DNA from: Paenibacillus phytorum
GTDB lineage: Bacteria > Bacillota > Bacilli > Paenibacillales > NBRC-103111
DNA: 64,000 bases
Assembly: GCF_013141715.1 (NCBI RefSeq)
Contig: NZ_WHOA01000009.1
Span: forward strand, 46,812-110,811
Direction of reading: 5' to 3'
The notes below the pieces were generated by a model. The model ran no database searches and had not been told where the DNA came from. It was given only the letters and a program-made list of their open reading frames with translations. A program made the translations under genes and the position numbers. Shown here piece after piece: positions 51,801 through 61,696 of this stretch; position 1 is the stretch's first letter; each line of letters starts with the position of its first letter.

Positions 51801-54769
51801 ACTACCTCTTGATCGCCCTGCTTCACGCCTATTGTCGCTTTGCGTGTTCCGTCTACCTTAACCCAAACGGATGCAGTATACGTTTTACCAGGCGTAAGTC
51901 CAGTAATGACTTGCTCAATCTTAGCGTCATTCGGACCTTTCACCTGCATCATATCTTCAGCGTTGCTGTTTTTTGCAAATACGATATGATCTGTATTCGG
52001 TGCTGTCGACGACTTTTTCCATACGTTGAACTTCTGGCTGTCAAAGCCTGCGTCCTTGACCGGACTGCCGTCTCCCCAGACCGTCTCAGCTTCCACTGGA
52101 GCCTGATCCTTGTAAAGCGCATATCCGATGCCTTTCTCCGCCGTCAATGTCACTTGACCGCCCGTCACCGGTACACTACCTACAAGCTCGCGTCCCAAAT
52201 CCGTCAGCTTGTATAGTTGCGCAGTCTGCACACTGCTCCATGATACCGGTACCGTCCAAGTCGTTGAGCCGCCCTTCGGGTTCCAGTGATAAATTTTATC
52301 TTCCTTAACCGGATCCCATGGAATGAATACCGTGCTGTCGCTAATCTCGCTGCTATCTGTCATGATCGCCATATCATGGCCGTCTTTGGACAAATGAATG
52401 TTCCCGTCTTGACCACGCGCCACAGAAACATTACTTTCAAAATCGATGCGATCATTCGTCATTTTCATAATTGGGAAGTATTGCATGTATTTCGTTGGTA
52501 AATTGTGATCAAAGAACGCTTCCGTCGTTTTGTTATAGCTGTAAAATAAAGGATTGTTTTGCCAGTATCCAACGCCAACCTGCTTATTGCCTTTCAATAG
52601 AGGATTACTCATGAATCCATCCATCACATTGTTGCGAATAAAACGAATAATCGAGCTATTATTACCTTGGTTTGGATAGCCTGGATCCGTACCCCAATGA
52701 ACCCATGCAGCCTGCTCATGAAGCGGTCCAGCAAACTCGGTCCCCAGCATCCAGCCGTTGCCGTTCACATATTCTGCGAGCTTCTTCGCATTCCAATCGA
52801 CGCCAGCATATACGTCTACATAAACAAAGTCGAGGTTATTTCCCGTGTCGCTTTTCAGCATATCAAGACGTCGCTTCAATTCTCCTGACTCAACATCTTT
52901 CGTCTTATCCACATAATACGCCTGATCGAGCCAACCCCATCCTTTGCTTAGGGGATTCACCATGTTTTCCATTTTCGTTTGGAAAGCGTCAAGCATGTAT
53001 TCTGTCGCGTTGATATGAACGCCGCCCTTGATGTTGTACTTCTTGCCTTCGCTAAGTATAAAGTTAAAGTCTTCTTTGCCCCCTTGGCGAATACCGATAT
53101 GGCCTCCATAATCCGGATGGGAATCATCATGTCCTTCGGCTTGATAGCCTTTGTGCAGAACAATCTGTCCGAAGCCGTCGGTCAAATGTGAAATTTTCTT
53201 CGCGTTATCAAACGTTCGCAAGAATGGAGATGAGGTTGTGGAACCGATGTTCATCGCTATGTACGAAATGTTATCGCGAATCATTTCGCTGCGGTAAGGA
53301 GCCTCAGCATGGTTGCGATACGCGATTGCGCCATCCTGCCAGTCGACCGCGCTGTCATTGTTCGCATCCGGCGTAATAATGATCTTAGCCCATGGCAATG
53401 GCTCCGCTGCTATTTCCGGCTTCGTACTTCCGTGATAGGTCCATGCGCCGTTCGACATCGCTGCTTTCCTCGTGCCTGTCGTATCGTTAGCCACTTTCAC
53501 ACGAACCTTATCGTTCCCATTCACGACGTTATTGACAATAGTCGCAGCGAGCATATCTGAGTTGAGGAACGCATACGTACGACTTCCGCTGACATCCGTC
53601 GCTCCGCTTTTGAGATCGTTATATTCCTCGTTAATGATGTTCCAACCGCCTGTCACAGATACGGCAGTCTCTTGTGCCTTAGGCTGTGTGGCTAGGACGG
53701 ACACAAGGTCGTGATTCGGAAACTCGATCGTTTTTACTTTCTCTGCGCCTTTTTCCACGATGTTCGTCACATTGAAGTTCAGCACGTTGTTTTTCAGCTC
53801 GAGTTCCATTTCCAGATCTACATTGATTTCTGGAATTTGCAGCGTATAGGCGGCTGTTTCTCCTTTACTTGCTGTTGCTGCCTTCTTGACGTAGGCCGTT
53901 GCAGTCGGATAATAGGATTTTCCGTTGATTTTTAATTCATTGATCCCATCTAATTGACCATTCATCTCTGCGCCGGTGCTTTTCCACACATACTTTTTCA
54001 CGCGTGGGAATTCCTTATCAATTTCAACGGTCATTTGGTCTGATGCGATCGTATCGATGAGCGTAATCGGCTTAGGAACAGGATTATTTACCTTCACCTC
54101 TGTCAATTTCACATCGTCGATGAAGAAGGTTTTGTTATCAAACCAGCTGCGAATTCCGATTTGTCCAGCATTTGTCAGCAAACTTGGTAAGGTGGTGTTA
54201 AAAACACTGACACCATCGATCCACAGCTGCACGCTGTCATTCTCATAACGAAGCTTAAACGTATACTGTTTATTGGCTTCAAATGTTGAGCCGCTTGAAT
54301 TGATATTGCCGTATGACTCCACCCCATTTTTCAGAACATCCCAGCCCCAACTGCTCGTATCGTATTGAATGACACTATAGTTGTTTTTATCCGCATAACG
54401 GAGCACTAATCCGAATCGGGTAGGCACTTGGTTGAACTTCAGCTTGACTTCATATTCGCCATTCGCATATTTAGGCGATTCCAGATCAGCGAGAATGACA
54501 GCACCTTGTGTTACCGCTTTTACAGTGCCATTATCCGGAGTAAAAGCAGTTGTTCCTTTGGCAGCGGTCCATCCGCTAATATTGCCATCGTTGTAGTCCT
54601 TAGAATAAACGCCATTTTCTAAAGTTTGGGTTGTTATCGAATTTGTTGAAAAAACGCTTGCTTGATCTTGTGTTTGATCTATTGCGAATATGGTTGCTGC
54701 TGGGATGCAAGTTTGCAATCCCATGAACACGGTTAACATCATACCGGTCTGTTTGAGGTGTTTTTTCAA
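48896..54769 (-). CDS. Secreted GH101 endo-alpha-N-acetylgalactosaminidase-like protein with cohesin domain
   Basis: 1957 aa with an N-terminal signal peptide, starting at a TTG behind AGGAGG. A concanavalin-like domain (about 55-225) precedes the GH101 core (about 240-900). Core motifs are HLTDGFGQIVLHKGYQ, DFVYVDVYAG (predicted nucleophile Asp, about 651) and WMLGTEFAGP (predicted acid/base Glu, about 677). Then come two jelly-roll modules, a Big_2 domain, a CBM32/F5-F8 domain (about 1305-1440; DDPVNALDGDSSTIWHTKW), a second Big_2 and a cohesin (about 1540-1670; VYAQDIEVDYDPTIMEF). Ig-like and OmpL47-like repeats end the protein. GH101 enzymes release core-1 disaccharide from O-glycans. Its neighbour carries a dockerin. 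Confidence 0.85.
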   Translation of the reverse strand: MKKHLKQTGMMLTVFMGLQTCIPAATIFAIDQTQDQASVFSTNSITTQTLENGVYSKDYNDGNISGWTAAKGTTAFTPDNGTVKAVTQGAVILADLESPKYANGEYEVKLKFNQVPTRFGLVLRYADKNNYSVIQYDTSSWGWDVLKNGVESYGNINSSGSTFEANKQYTFKLRYENDSVQLWIDGVSVFNTTLPSLLTNAGQIGIRSWFDNKTFFIDDVKLTEVKVNNPVPKPITLIDTIASDQMTVEIDKEFPRVKKYVWKSTGAEMNGQLDGINELKINGKSYYPTATAYVKKAATASKGETAAYTLQIPEINVDLEMELELKNNVLNFNVTNIVEKGAEKVKTIEFPNHDLVSVLATQPKAQETAVSVTGGWNIINEEYNDLKSGATDVSGSRTYAFLNSDMLAATIVNNVVNGNDKVRVKVANDTTGTRKAAMSNGAWTYHGSTKPEIAAEPLPWAKIIITPDANNDSAVDWQDGAIAYRNHAEAPYRSEMIRDNISYIAMNIGSTTSSPFLRTFDNAKKISHLTDGFGQIVLHKGYQAEGHDDSHPDYGGHIGIRQGGKEDFNFILSEGKKYNIKGGVHINATEYMLDAFQTKMENMVNPLSKGWGWLDQAYYVDKTKDVESGELKRRLDMLKSDTGNNLDFVYVDVYAGVDWNAKKLAEYVNGNGWMLGTEFAGPLHEQAAWVHWGTDPGYPNQGNNSSIIRFIRNNVMDGFMSNPLLKGNKQVGVGYWQNNPLFYSYNKTTEAFFDHNLPTKYMQYFPIMKMTNDRIDFESNVSVARGQDGNIHLSKDGHDMAIMTDSSEISDSTVFIPWDPVKEDKIYHWNPKGGSTTWTVPVSWSSVQTAQLYKLTDLGRELVGSVPVTGGQVTLTAEKGIGYALYKDQAPVEAETVWGDGSPVKDAGFDSQKFNVWKKSSTAPNTDHIVFAKNSNAEDMMQVKGPNDAKIEQVITGLTPGKTYTASVWVKVDGTRKATIGVKQGDQEVVNSLEETNHKFLAQQHKYINTNFQRLKVSFDAASDKATLALNVAEGNATVSFDDVRVWENPTKTEKGDSVFFEDFENVDEGWGPFVYSKLGPVRTHLVETNGNQVKSYVLDDKYSLKTNEEGTGEWLRTLPQTLQLKKDNLFHLTMDYNADMQDMYTVAVRVNENGTVRDLASQKLNAGRGTLDLTFPTDGAKDAYLAIIKNFDNNQAELTGTLVVDNIRIDDKGPIVPVEGVLVTKISMNEQEVTVNKGNTAQINARVEPANAFNKTLEWSSDKPEVVSVDQTGRVTAINSGTATITATTKDGSHLSATSKVTVFEPNVLIPQSSMTATASSFQPGDDPVNALDGDSSTIWHTKWSPAHLPESITLNLGGSYEVNQIKYTPRSGAGNGTITKYNVYVSTDGDNFTQTASGTWIRDDSEKSIVFAKTTASYVRLEAIEAVGSFASAAEINVFRVPSVTEVAVTGVQLDKTQATLKEGQTTELVATVLPINATNKDVSWSSSDGTVVKVEVKDGKTIVTGLKAGTADVTVTTVNGSFNAVSKITVQQGDVLQNAATTLSTVSSVQSGKEFKVQLGLSNVTQSVYAQDIEVDYDPTIMEFISAKSLITGVILVETVSKTAGKLRFIVASEGAGHAVTGNAQVLELTFKAKEVLQPTTGMISVSSATLSDDKGIETKAASSAASIQVTNVIPPLADATLTADITAPTNTSVTVTISYPTDAKVKEYKVGASGTWAAYTGPVVLSVNETVYARGTDAVGNVSNVTSIVVSNIDKIAPVSVASLSPAAPNGSNGWYTSDVTVSFSVSDNVYGVAKTEYQVNNGGWITYTGSIPAFGEGNYTIGYRSTDLAGNVEPIKTIEFKIDKTAPILTVQLDKTSIWPANHKMVTINATLNSNDAASGVTSVVLTSITVDQPDSGQGDIGANIGTAATSFSLRAEKGRVYTITYTATDKAGNKTVTSVTVTVPHDQSGNH

Positions 54770-54786
54770 ATGACATCTTCCTCCTG

Positions 54787-54898
54787 ATTTTTATTGAGTT
54801 TACTCCAGAATTTTCTTGGCCAGCATCGCGAAATCATTGATTTCGATGGAGCTCATCCCATATTCATTAATGACCGTGGGATTGACCAATACGTTGTG
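54787..54898 (-). pseudogene. In-frame dockerin-like tail after the GH95 stop codon
   Basis: Directly after the TAA that ends the secreted GH95 gene the same frame stays open for about 36 codons and ends NEYGMSSIEINDFAMLAKKILE-stop. The IEINDFAMLAKKIL part closely parallels the second dockerin repeat of that protein ([14 protein letters not shown]). It looks like the leftover end of an older or duplicated dockerin cut off by a new stop codon. Translation would need readthrough. Confidence 0.5.
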
Positions 54899-57800
54899 TT
54901 ATTTCAGAATCTTTGTCACTACTGCTGCTAGGTCACTAATGTCTACTTTGTTGTCATGGTTAAGATCCGCTTTGTTGTACTGATTCCAATCTGGGGATGC
55001 AGAAGTTTTTCCATAAGCCGAAGCCACAATTGCTAAGTCGCCAATAGATATTCTGCTGTCTCCGTTCAAGTCGCCAGGAATAGTTGGAGCGATCAAGGCT
55101 ACCGTAACATCAACAGACGCCTGCTTACCGCTAAATTCAGCAATAATTGTTGTATGGCCCGAACTAAGCGCTTGGATTGTACCCGTGGCGTCAATTGCAG
55201 CAACTTCCTGACTGCTGCTGCGGTACGTTACGCCATCGGTAACTGGCGTGAAATCGTTCTCGCCGTATTTCGCATTTACAATCGCGTGAACCGTATCGCC
55301 AACCTTCAACTCGCTCGGTATATGCGTCAACTCGATCGTTTGAAGCGGATTCTGTGTAAACGTCAGCGTCTTCGCGAGTCCCGCCGAGTTAACTTCATTT
55401 GCAGCAACACGTACCAGTACGGTTTTGTCGCCTTTGAATACAGGTATTTTGGCCGCATTGTACTTTGTATAGTTCGCCCCGCCGTCTATCGAATATTCCA
55501 TGCTTTCGTCGACACCAGCAATCACATTGTTCGTATCGTCTGCAGTTACATTCGGTGCGGCTATAGCCGGTGTATACTCAAATGCATCGATAGCTCCAAT
55601 TCTATCCACTGCCGATGGGCTTTTCGTACCTTTGACAACGATTTTGATCGTATGTTCTCCGGCTGGCAAACCTATCTTGCTGTAGACGGCAACCTGTTTG
55701 GCTGTACTGGGCGCATAACAATCAATATCCGCTTGATCCAACACTTCATCCAAATACACATCAATCTTACCCATGTTCGTCTGCTTCATGCTTATTAATT
55801 TGATCGCTGTTCCCTTAAACGTAAATTGTGCGGAGCTGCCTGCTGTATTGCTGTATTTCTCAGAACCGCCGTAATCTTGAGATGTGCTATAAGTCGACCA
55901 TGTGCCGGTATACACGATGGATGGATCCTTTTCGTCGACTTTTATGGTCTGTACGGTCCCAGTCTCATTCGTCACGACCACTTGGGCCTTCGTTTGGAAG
56001 CTTCCGTCTGCTGTCGTCGCCGTAATCTCGGCGCTACCCGTTTTGAGACCTGTTACCATCGCTTTGCCGCCGACAACTTCAACTTTGGCTACCAACGGAT
56101 CGCTGCTTGCCCAGCTGACGTTTTTGTTCGTCGCATTCGCGGGTTGAACCGTAGCCGTAAGCTGTGTCGTCTCTCCCACTTTGAGCGCAACATCCATCTT
56201 ATCCAGCTGTACGCCGGTTACAGCCCCATCTGCAATAGGTGATGTAACCTTGGCGTTAGCCCAATCCGCATGATCGGAACCGTTGCCGTTTCCACCATTC
56301 GTTACGACTAGCTTAAGGACATTCACGCCTGTCATATCAAGACTTACTGCCTTTGTTGCACTGTTTCCAGTCATGACGCCGCTATCGTATATTTTATTGC
56401 CATCCGCCCAAACTTGGAAAATGACGCTTCCACGGCTGCTCTCTACTTCGTCATCAACACCGATATCCGATGTAAACAAATTGCCTTTCCCGTTTAAATA
56501 ATAGGAGATCTCGGATGCTGCATGGATGCCAAGTCCTTTTGGATAGACAACCCCATTCAGCGTAATTGGATTACCGTCGCCTGCCGATGACTCTCCGTTA
56601 CTCATGTTGCGTTCCACGGGTCCCCATCCATTCGTTGCACTCATCCAGGTAGCGTCGCCTAAATAAACTTCGCCTGAAGGCACGATTGGCGGAGAGGTTA
56701 CATTCACTTTAGCGTCAACACTGCCAGTCAAATCTCCGTAAGCATAAGTTACTTTGCCTGAGAGCTCATACATGCTAGTTGCCATCGTTGCAGACGGTGT
56801 AACGCCCCATTTCGTATCAACGGATTGGCCTGGTGCTACTTGCTGAATAACATTTGGAGTATCAGCTTCGACTGCCCATCCGCTCGGAGCCTGTAAAGAG
56901 ATATTCGCGTTTGAAATGGCGTTCGGTCCATCATTTTTAAAAGTTGTCGTTACTTCAAATCTTTTCCCCGGAGAAATGTACTCAGGAGCCGTAACAGCCA
57001 GTTGTGTCGCAGGCATCGACGACGTGATTGCGTACTTTTGTCCCGCTTCGGTATTGAACGTTATCGTATCTCCGTTAACCGTATAGTTCACCGGCGTATT
57101 GTCCGCTGCCTTAAGCACTGTAAATTGTCCGGCATGGGTGAATGTCTTATCCTTAACTTTGGCGACATTTCCTTCCAAGGAAGTGATCGTCGCATTCCTC
57201 AATATTGTCCCATTCCAGCTCATATCCACTTCAAAATCGCCTCTTGCCTTCAAGCCCTTGACATCTCCCTTGGCCCATGCCGAAGGAAGAGCCGGTAACA
57301 AGTCAATACTTCCAGTATGACTTTGCAAAAGCATCTCTGCGATTCCGGATGTCGCCCCAAAGTTACCATCAATCTGGAATGGCGGGCCAACATTGAATAA
57401 ATTCGGGTACATGCTGTCGTCAAGCTGTCCTTGGAGAATCTTCTCAGCATGATCACCGTCAAGCATACGAGCCCACATATTCAGTTTGTTCGCTCTGCTC
57501 CAACCTTCCGCTTCATCTCCACGCTGAGTAAGGGTCACTTTTGCCGCATGAAATAGATCAGGAGTTGTTACCTTATTGATCAGATTGCCCGGGTATAAAC
57601 CTACCAGATGTGAGATATGGCGATGAGCATCGTTCGGATCGTCGATATCCTCTTTCCATTCCTGTACTTGACCGTATTGCCCAATTTTCGGCATAGACAG
57701 CTTGCTTCGTTTATCCATAAGCTCATTGCGGAAAGCTTCATCCATACCAAGAACGTTGCTCGCATCAATGCAATTCGTGAACAATTGCCAAACCAGCTCT

Positions 57801-59491
57801 TGATCATAAGAATCCCCTATGCTTAATGAACCATGTTCCGGTGAAACACCCGGCGTAGATACCAGTGTTCCGTCCGTATCCGTAACGAGCGTTTTTGTCC
57901 AAAATTCAGCCGCTTCCTTCATAATCGGATAAAGCTTATTTCGTAAGTATTCCGTATCACCCGTAAATAAATATTTCTCCCAAAGCTGCTGGGAAAGGAA
58001 CGCACCAGCGGCCGGCTGCCATCCCCAGTTGCTAATATCCCAACCTGGTGCCGTATAGCCAAAAACGCTAGTGAACGTATGAATTGTCCATCCGGAACCA
58101 GTTACACCGTGATGCTTCTGAGCTGTGACCCGGCCTGGAGCACGCAAAGATTCGATAAAATCAACATAAGGAATCGCCGTTTCACTCAAATTGGTAACTT
58201 CAGAAGGCCAATAATTCATTTCAAGATTGATATTCGTATGGTAATCGGCTCCCCATGGCGGGGTCTTGGAATTATTCCAAACGCCTTGTAAGTTGGCAGG
58301 CAGCGATCCCGGACGCGAAGAAGCAATGAGCAAGTAGCGGCCATATTGGAAAAATAGTGATTCAAGCGCACTGGTACGAGTCGTTCTGTAGTTGGCCAGA
58401 AGTTGGTCAGTCGGTACCGTGGCCTGCTGGTCATTCAGATTAAGCGATACTCGCTTAAACAGTGACTGATAATCAGCCAAATGGTTCGCCCGCAGAACAT
58501 CATACGTTTTGGCGGAAGCTGCTGCTAAGTTATCAGTCACGGTTAGGTGTGGATCCGTTCCGACATAATCCGGATAATGATTGGTATAATCCGTAGCTGC
58601 AGACATGAGGATAGTTACAGAGCTAGCGCCTGCTACCGTCAGCTTTCCATTGCCGGCCGTAACCGTTCCGTCATCACTCTTAACTTGGAACTGCGATTCA
58701 TAGGCCATATTATTATCATCAAGCTTACCGCTGAGAGTCAGCGTATTGCCGTTAGCCACGATGGAAGGAGCCGTCTGCGGGCTTGTGAGCCTTACATCAA
58801 AGTTCAACTGATTCGGCTGACTGCTGGAAAGACGCATCGCCATCACTTTATCCGGATAACTCATAAAATATTCGCGTGTATAATCGACCCCATCCTGCTT
58901 GTAAGTAACACGCGCGATCCCATCCTCCAGATCAAGTTCGCGCCGATAGTCGGTAACCGTCACAGAAGAGGGAAGCGCAAAATCGAAATACATATCGCCG
59001 AAATTTTGAAAATAGCCAAATTGCGGATAATCGTTTAATGTCCCTGTCAAATATTGCTCGGCAATCGAAGTGGCTCCGCCTACATCGCCGCTGGCTAGCT
59101 TCTGGCGAACATCCTCTAAATGATCGGCCGCACCATCTCTGTTGCCGTCCCTTCCGCCTCCAACCCTAGAACGCGGACCGCCTGTCCAAAGCGTCTTCTC
59201 GTTGAACTGGATATGCTCTTGATCTACACCTCCATACACCATTCCGCCCATAAATCCGTTTCCAATCGGCAGCGCTTGTGTCTGCCAATCCGTTGCTGGT
59301 TGACGATACCATAGGGCCAGATTATGAGCCGGGGGCTGTGCAGATCCTGTGTATGTGATCGCGGTTGCCGCATGCGCCATTCCGAGTGGCAATAGGGTTG
59401 GAATGCCGATGAAACCTGAGGAAATGCAAGCTGCTACCATTACGCTTAATAAAGTTTTCTTCTTGTGAGGCATCATCAATAATTTGCGCAC
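54899..59491 (-). CDS. Secreted GH95 alpha-L-fucosidase-like protein with NPCBM, Big_2 and dockerin
   Basis: About 1530 aa. The start is the GTG at 59491 ([12 protein letters not shown]) behind AAAGGGTGA; a signal peptide ends near GMAHAAT. The GH95 catalytic part (to about residue 830) keeps the canonical motifs [13 protein letters not shown] (NxN), GVSPEHGS (Glu) and [14 protein letters not shown] (Asp). Then follow a NEW3 domain, an NPCBM domain ([18 protein letters not shown]), a Big_2, a beta-sandwich module like those of the GH27 protein ([10 protein letters not shown]), a second Ig-like domain and a type-I-like dockerin (about 1483-1542; [14 protein letters not shown] and [14 protein letters not shown]). 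Expected to remove terminal alpha-1,2-fucose outside the cell. It is 129 bp upstream of the cohesin-bearing GH101 gene. Confidence 0.9.
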   Translation of the reverse strand: MRKLLMMPHKKKTLLSVMVAACISSGFIGIPTLLPLGMAHAATAITYTGSAQPPAHNLALWYRQPATDWQTQALPIGNGFMGGMVYGGVDQEHIQFNEKTLWTGGPRSRVGGGRDGNRDGAADHLEDVRQKLASGDVGGATSIAEQYLTGTLNDYPQFGYFQNFGDMYFDFALPSSVTVTDYRRELDLEDGIARVTYKQDGVDYTREYFMSYPDKVMAMRLSSSQPNQLNFDVRLTSPQTAPSIVANGNTLTLSGKLDDNNMAYESQFQVKSDDGTVTAGNGKLTVAGASSVTILMSAATDYTNHYPDYVGTDPHLTVTDNLAAASAKTYDVLRANHLADYQSLFKRVSLNLNDQQATVPTDQLLANYRTTRTSALESLFFQYGRYLLIASSRPGSLPANLQGVWNNSKTPPWGADYHTNINLEMNYWPSEVTNLSETAIPYVDFIESLRAPGRVTAQKHHGVTGSGWTIHTFTSVFGYTAPGWDISNWGWQPAAGAFLSQQLWEKYLFTGDTEYLRNKLYPIMKEAAEFWTKTLVTDTDGTLVSTPGVSPEHGSLSIGDSYDQELVWQLFTNCIDASNVLGMDEAFRNELMDKRSKLSMPKIGQYGQVQEWKEDIDDPNDAHRHISHLVGLYPGNLINKVTTPDLFHAAKVTLTQRGDEAEGWSRANKLNMWARMLDGDHAEKILQGQLDDSMYPNLFNVGPPFQIDGNFGATSGIAEMLLQSHTGSIDLLPALPSAWAKGDVKGLKARGDFEVDMSWNGTILRNATITSLEGNVAKVKDKTFTHAGQFTVLKAADNTPVNYTVNGDTITFNTEAGQKYAITSSMPATQLAVTAPEYISPGKRFEVTTTFKNDGPNAISNANISLQAPSGWAVEADTPNVIQQVAPGQSVDTKWGVTPSATMATSMYELSGKVTYAYGDLTGSVDAKVNVTSPPIVPSGEVYLGDATWMSATNGWGPVERNMSNGESSAGDGNPITLNGVVYPKGLGIHAASEISYYLNGKGNLFTSDIGVDDEVESSRGSVIFQVWADGNKIYDSGVMTGNSATKAVSLDMTGVNVLKLVVTNGGNGNGSDHADWANAKVTSPIADGAVTGVQLDKMDVALKVGETTQLTATVQPANATNKNVSWASSDPLVAKVEVVGGKAMVTGLKTGSAEITATTADGSFQTKAQVVVTNETGTVQTIKVDEKDPSIVYTGTWSTYSTSQDYGGSEKYSNTAGSSAQFTFKGTAIKLISMKQTNMGKIDVYLDEVLDQADIDCYAPSTAKQVAVYSKIGLPAGEHTIKIVVKGTKSPSAVDRIGAIDAFEYTPAIAAPNVTADDTNNVIAGVDESMEYSIDGGANYTKYNAAKIPVFKGDKTVLVRVAANEVNSAGLAKTLTFTQNPLQTIELTHIPSELKVGDTVHAIVNAKYGENDFTPVTDGVTYRSSSQEVAAIDATGTIQALSSGHTTIIAEFSGKQASVDVTVALIAPTIPGDLNGDSRISIGDLAIVASAYGKTSASPDWNQYNKADLNHDNKVDISDLAAVVTKILK

Positions 59492-59692
59492 AACGATCAC
59501 CCTTTCATCCTTTGTTTCAAATCGCACACAAGAAATACAAATCGTGCAAGAAAAATCGACATAAAGTTACAAATTGTATCGTTGCGGACATAACAAAACA
59601 AGTGAATCATTCTATTTATACACGCATTCAAGTGAATAGCTACATTTTCCCCTTTCTTTTTAAAATGCTTTATATATCAACAATACCCCATA

Positions 59693-59720
59693 TGAAAACG
59701 CATTCAAATGATCTATTTTG
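59693..59720. promoter_or_regulatory. cre-like element upstream of the secreted GH95 gene
   Basis: TGAAAACGCATTCA (59693-59706) fits TGNAANCGNWNNCA and continues AATGATCTATTTTG, matching the element before the YesN-type gene. It lies about 200 bp before the start. The interval 59528-59932 otherwise holds a repeated ATTCACTTG in the leader and no gene. Confidence 0.5.
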
Positions 59721-59830
59721 GGTTCTTATTGATCTTTTTTAAACTAACATCACCTAAATAGAGTAATGCTCAGAAAAAGTTGTCCCAAAGTCATTTGATC
59801 TGCAAAGCAACTTTTCCTTGCTTTGGTCGT

Positions 59831-59866
59831 AAAAAAGAGGCTACGCAAAAATTTAGTGCAGCCCCT
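59831..59866 (-). terminator. Terminator after the lutC fragment
   Basis: Imperfect minus-strand stem GGCTGCAC/GCGTAGCC with an A/T loop, followed by six T. Confidence 0.65.
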
Positions 59867-59932
59867 TGCTTATTAAGCTTTTTGACATACCATTTGTGCA
59901 ATACGCTGTGTTCTTCTCGATATTGGGCTCGA

Positions 59933-60300
59933 TCACCCTACAATAAGTGCATAAACGATACCCGGTCCGTGAACGCCGATCGTCAAGTCGTTCTCGATGT
60001 CAGCAGAGCGGCTCGGACCGGAGATAAAATGAATACCGGCTGGCAGTTCTTCACGGTTCATTCTATCTAAAGGAGTCAGTATTTCTCCCAGCCGTGTCTG
60101 GATCCGTTCGGTAGGGATGATCGCCATCAGTACGGTCGGTAAGAGGCTCACGGAACGGCCTTTCCTTTCGGAAGACAGTACAACGATGGAGCCTGTATGC
60201 ACGACTGCGCCATCTACGTAGACGACGCCTATATCAGCTTCTGCAGCTCGTGCCTCCCAATCTTCTTCGTTACTTGTGTTCCACACTTGAAGGGCACCCA
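59933..60300 (-). pseudogene. lutC: 3' fragment of lutC (LUD-domain lactate-utilisation protein)
   Basis: The frame reads like the C-terminal half of LutC/YkgG: EARAAEADIGVVYVDGAV, TGSIVVLSSERKGRS, LLPTVLMAIIPTERI, LPAGIHFISGPSRSADIE and NDLTIGVHGPGIVYALIVG at the end. The N-terminal half is missing. The family-like sequence starts at about 60300, exactly where the amidohydrolase sequence in the other frame breaks off. LutC belongs to the LutABC L-lactate oxidation complex; lutA and lutB are absent here. Confidence 0.8.
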
Positions 60301-60534
60301 CCCAACAACCGCGCCTACCCATTCTCTTTCGCCGGCTACCTTCAACATATATTCGGTATCCTCATAGGAATTCATGGCTTGAACGATGACTGTTTTGTTA
60401 ATACTAGCCTCTCGAATCAATGGCGTAAGTTCATCCGCTTCAATCGTACGGCATATCGATCCGTAAGCCGGATCCACCCAAGGGTAAGCTACCTTTTCCA
60501 AATTCCAAAAATGCTGATGGGCGTCAATTATCAT
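60296..60534 (-). pseudogene. 5' fragment of an amidohydrolase (L-fuconolactonase-like)
   Basis: The frame starts MIIDAHQHFWNLEKVAYPW with the metal-binding HxH, and continues NKTVIVQAMNSYEDTEYML and WVGAVVGWVPF before family similarity stops near 60300; the full family length is about 280 aa. The remaining residues to the ORF end are the lutC fragment in another frame. It has a good RBS and sits 24 bp after the enolase-superfamily gene. Family and context suggest an L-fuconate lactonase that has lost its C-terminal two thirds. Confidence 0.8.
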
Positions 60535-60558
60535 GGGTGCAAGCTCCTTTGTACGAAC

Positions 60559-61656
60559 TTATCTCACTCGATACTCATTAAAATATTTAGGCAATATAGT
60601 TGTCGAAGCCCCAGGCATTTGAGGAAGTACATAATGCCCATTTACTACAGTCGCAGGCTCTTCAAAAATGTGACGGATCCAAGGAATATATTCCAGCATT
60701 ATGGCATTTTGTGTAGACGCTACAAGATGCTGATGAATTTGACCCATATCACCAACATGCGGACAAATCGGAATATCGTAAGAAGCAGCTAAGCCAGCCA
60801 CCTGCAGCCATTCTGTAATACCACCTACACGGGTTACGTCAACTTGACAATATTCGATTGCACCTTGATGTATATAGTCTCTGAATGCATATTTGTTATA
60901 AACATGCTCACCTAAAGCAATAGGAACGTTTAACTCGTCAGCAAGCCTTTTGTGACCCATAATATCATCAGGATTGAGCGGCTCCTCCAACCAGAACAGA
61001 TCGAATTCTTCTAGCTTTTTACCCCAAGTCATAGCGGTGTTGATATTCCACTGCTGATTGACGTCGATCATGAAGATCACATCGTCACCGATCGCTTTCC
61101 TTACCGCCTTGCAGCGATCATAATCTTCACGCGGATCCGGCTTGCCGACTTTGATTTTGACACCTGTAAAACCTGATTCTACAATCTCTGTTACATCCTT
61201 CAGCAAACGGTCCTTCGACCAGTTCAACCAGCCGCCATTCGTATTATAGGCTTTAATCGGTGTTGATTTGGCTCCGCCAAGATACTGCCATAGCGGCTTA
61301 TTGGATGCTTTCGCCATGATATCCCATATCGCTATATCCACAGCTGCAAGCGCCATGTGCGTTACGCCCGATCGGCCGATCCAGTGCATTTTGCCAAAAC
61401 GCATATCATTCCATAGTTCTCTTACCATAAACGGATCTTTCCCAACCAAAAGTGGCGCATAGTATTTATCAATTGTATCAACGATCATATCATCGCCATG
61501 GGCACAAGTACCCGTGTATCCGTATCCGACAAAGCCTTCGTCTGTAAAGATGCGAACCCCGGCTAATCCCCAGTGTGTAGCAACGTTAATAGCATCTGTA
61601 ATCGGTGGTGTAATCGGTACATGCAATACAAAACTTTCTACTTTAGTAATCTTCAT
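60559..61656 (-). CDS. Enolase-superfamily sugar-acid dehydratase (L-fuconate dehydratase-like)
   Basis: 365-aa mandelate racemase/muconate lactonising-type enzyme. The KxK base motif is GVKIKVGK (about 173). The metal ligands are FMIDVNQQW, WLEEPL and ALGEHV (Asp-Glu-Glu), and CPHVGD carries the second catalytic His. In the non-phosphorylative L-fucose pathway such an enzyme dehydrates L-fuconate to 2-keto-3-deoxy-fuconate. That substrate is inferred from the SDR upstream, the lactonase-like fragment downstream and the fucosidases nearby; other acid sugars are possible. AAGGAG precedes the ATG. Confidence 0.87.
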   Translation of the reverse strand: MKITKVESFVLHVPITPPITDAINVATHWGLAGVRIFTDEGFVGYGYTGTCAHGDDMIVDTIDKYYAPLLVGKDPFMVRELWNDMRFGKMHWIGRSGVTHMALAAVDIAIWDIMAKASNKPLWQYLGGAKSTPIKAYNTNGGWLNWSKDRLLKDVTEIVESGFTGVKIKVGKPDPREDYDRCKAVRKAIGDDVIFMIDVNQQWNINTAMTWGKKLEEFDLFWLEEPLNPDDIMGHKRLADELNVPIALGEHVYNKYAFRDYIHQGAIEYCQVDVTRVGGITEWLQVAGLAASYDIPICPHVGDMGQIHQHLVASTQNAIMLEYIPWIRHIFEEPATVVNGHYVLPQMPGASTTILPKYFNEYRVR

Positions 61657-61696
61657 TTTTGTACATCTCCTTAGTTTTTATGAATGTATTGTATAT

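Noticed and set aside
50754..52216. Plus-strand ORFs inside the GH101 gene
   Set aside because: Hydrophobic-looking frames opposite a strong coding frame, with no RBS and no motif; treated as shadows.
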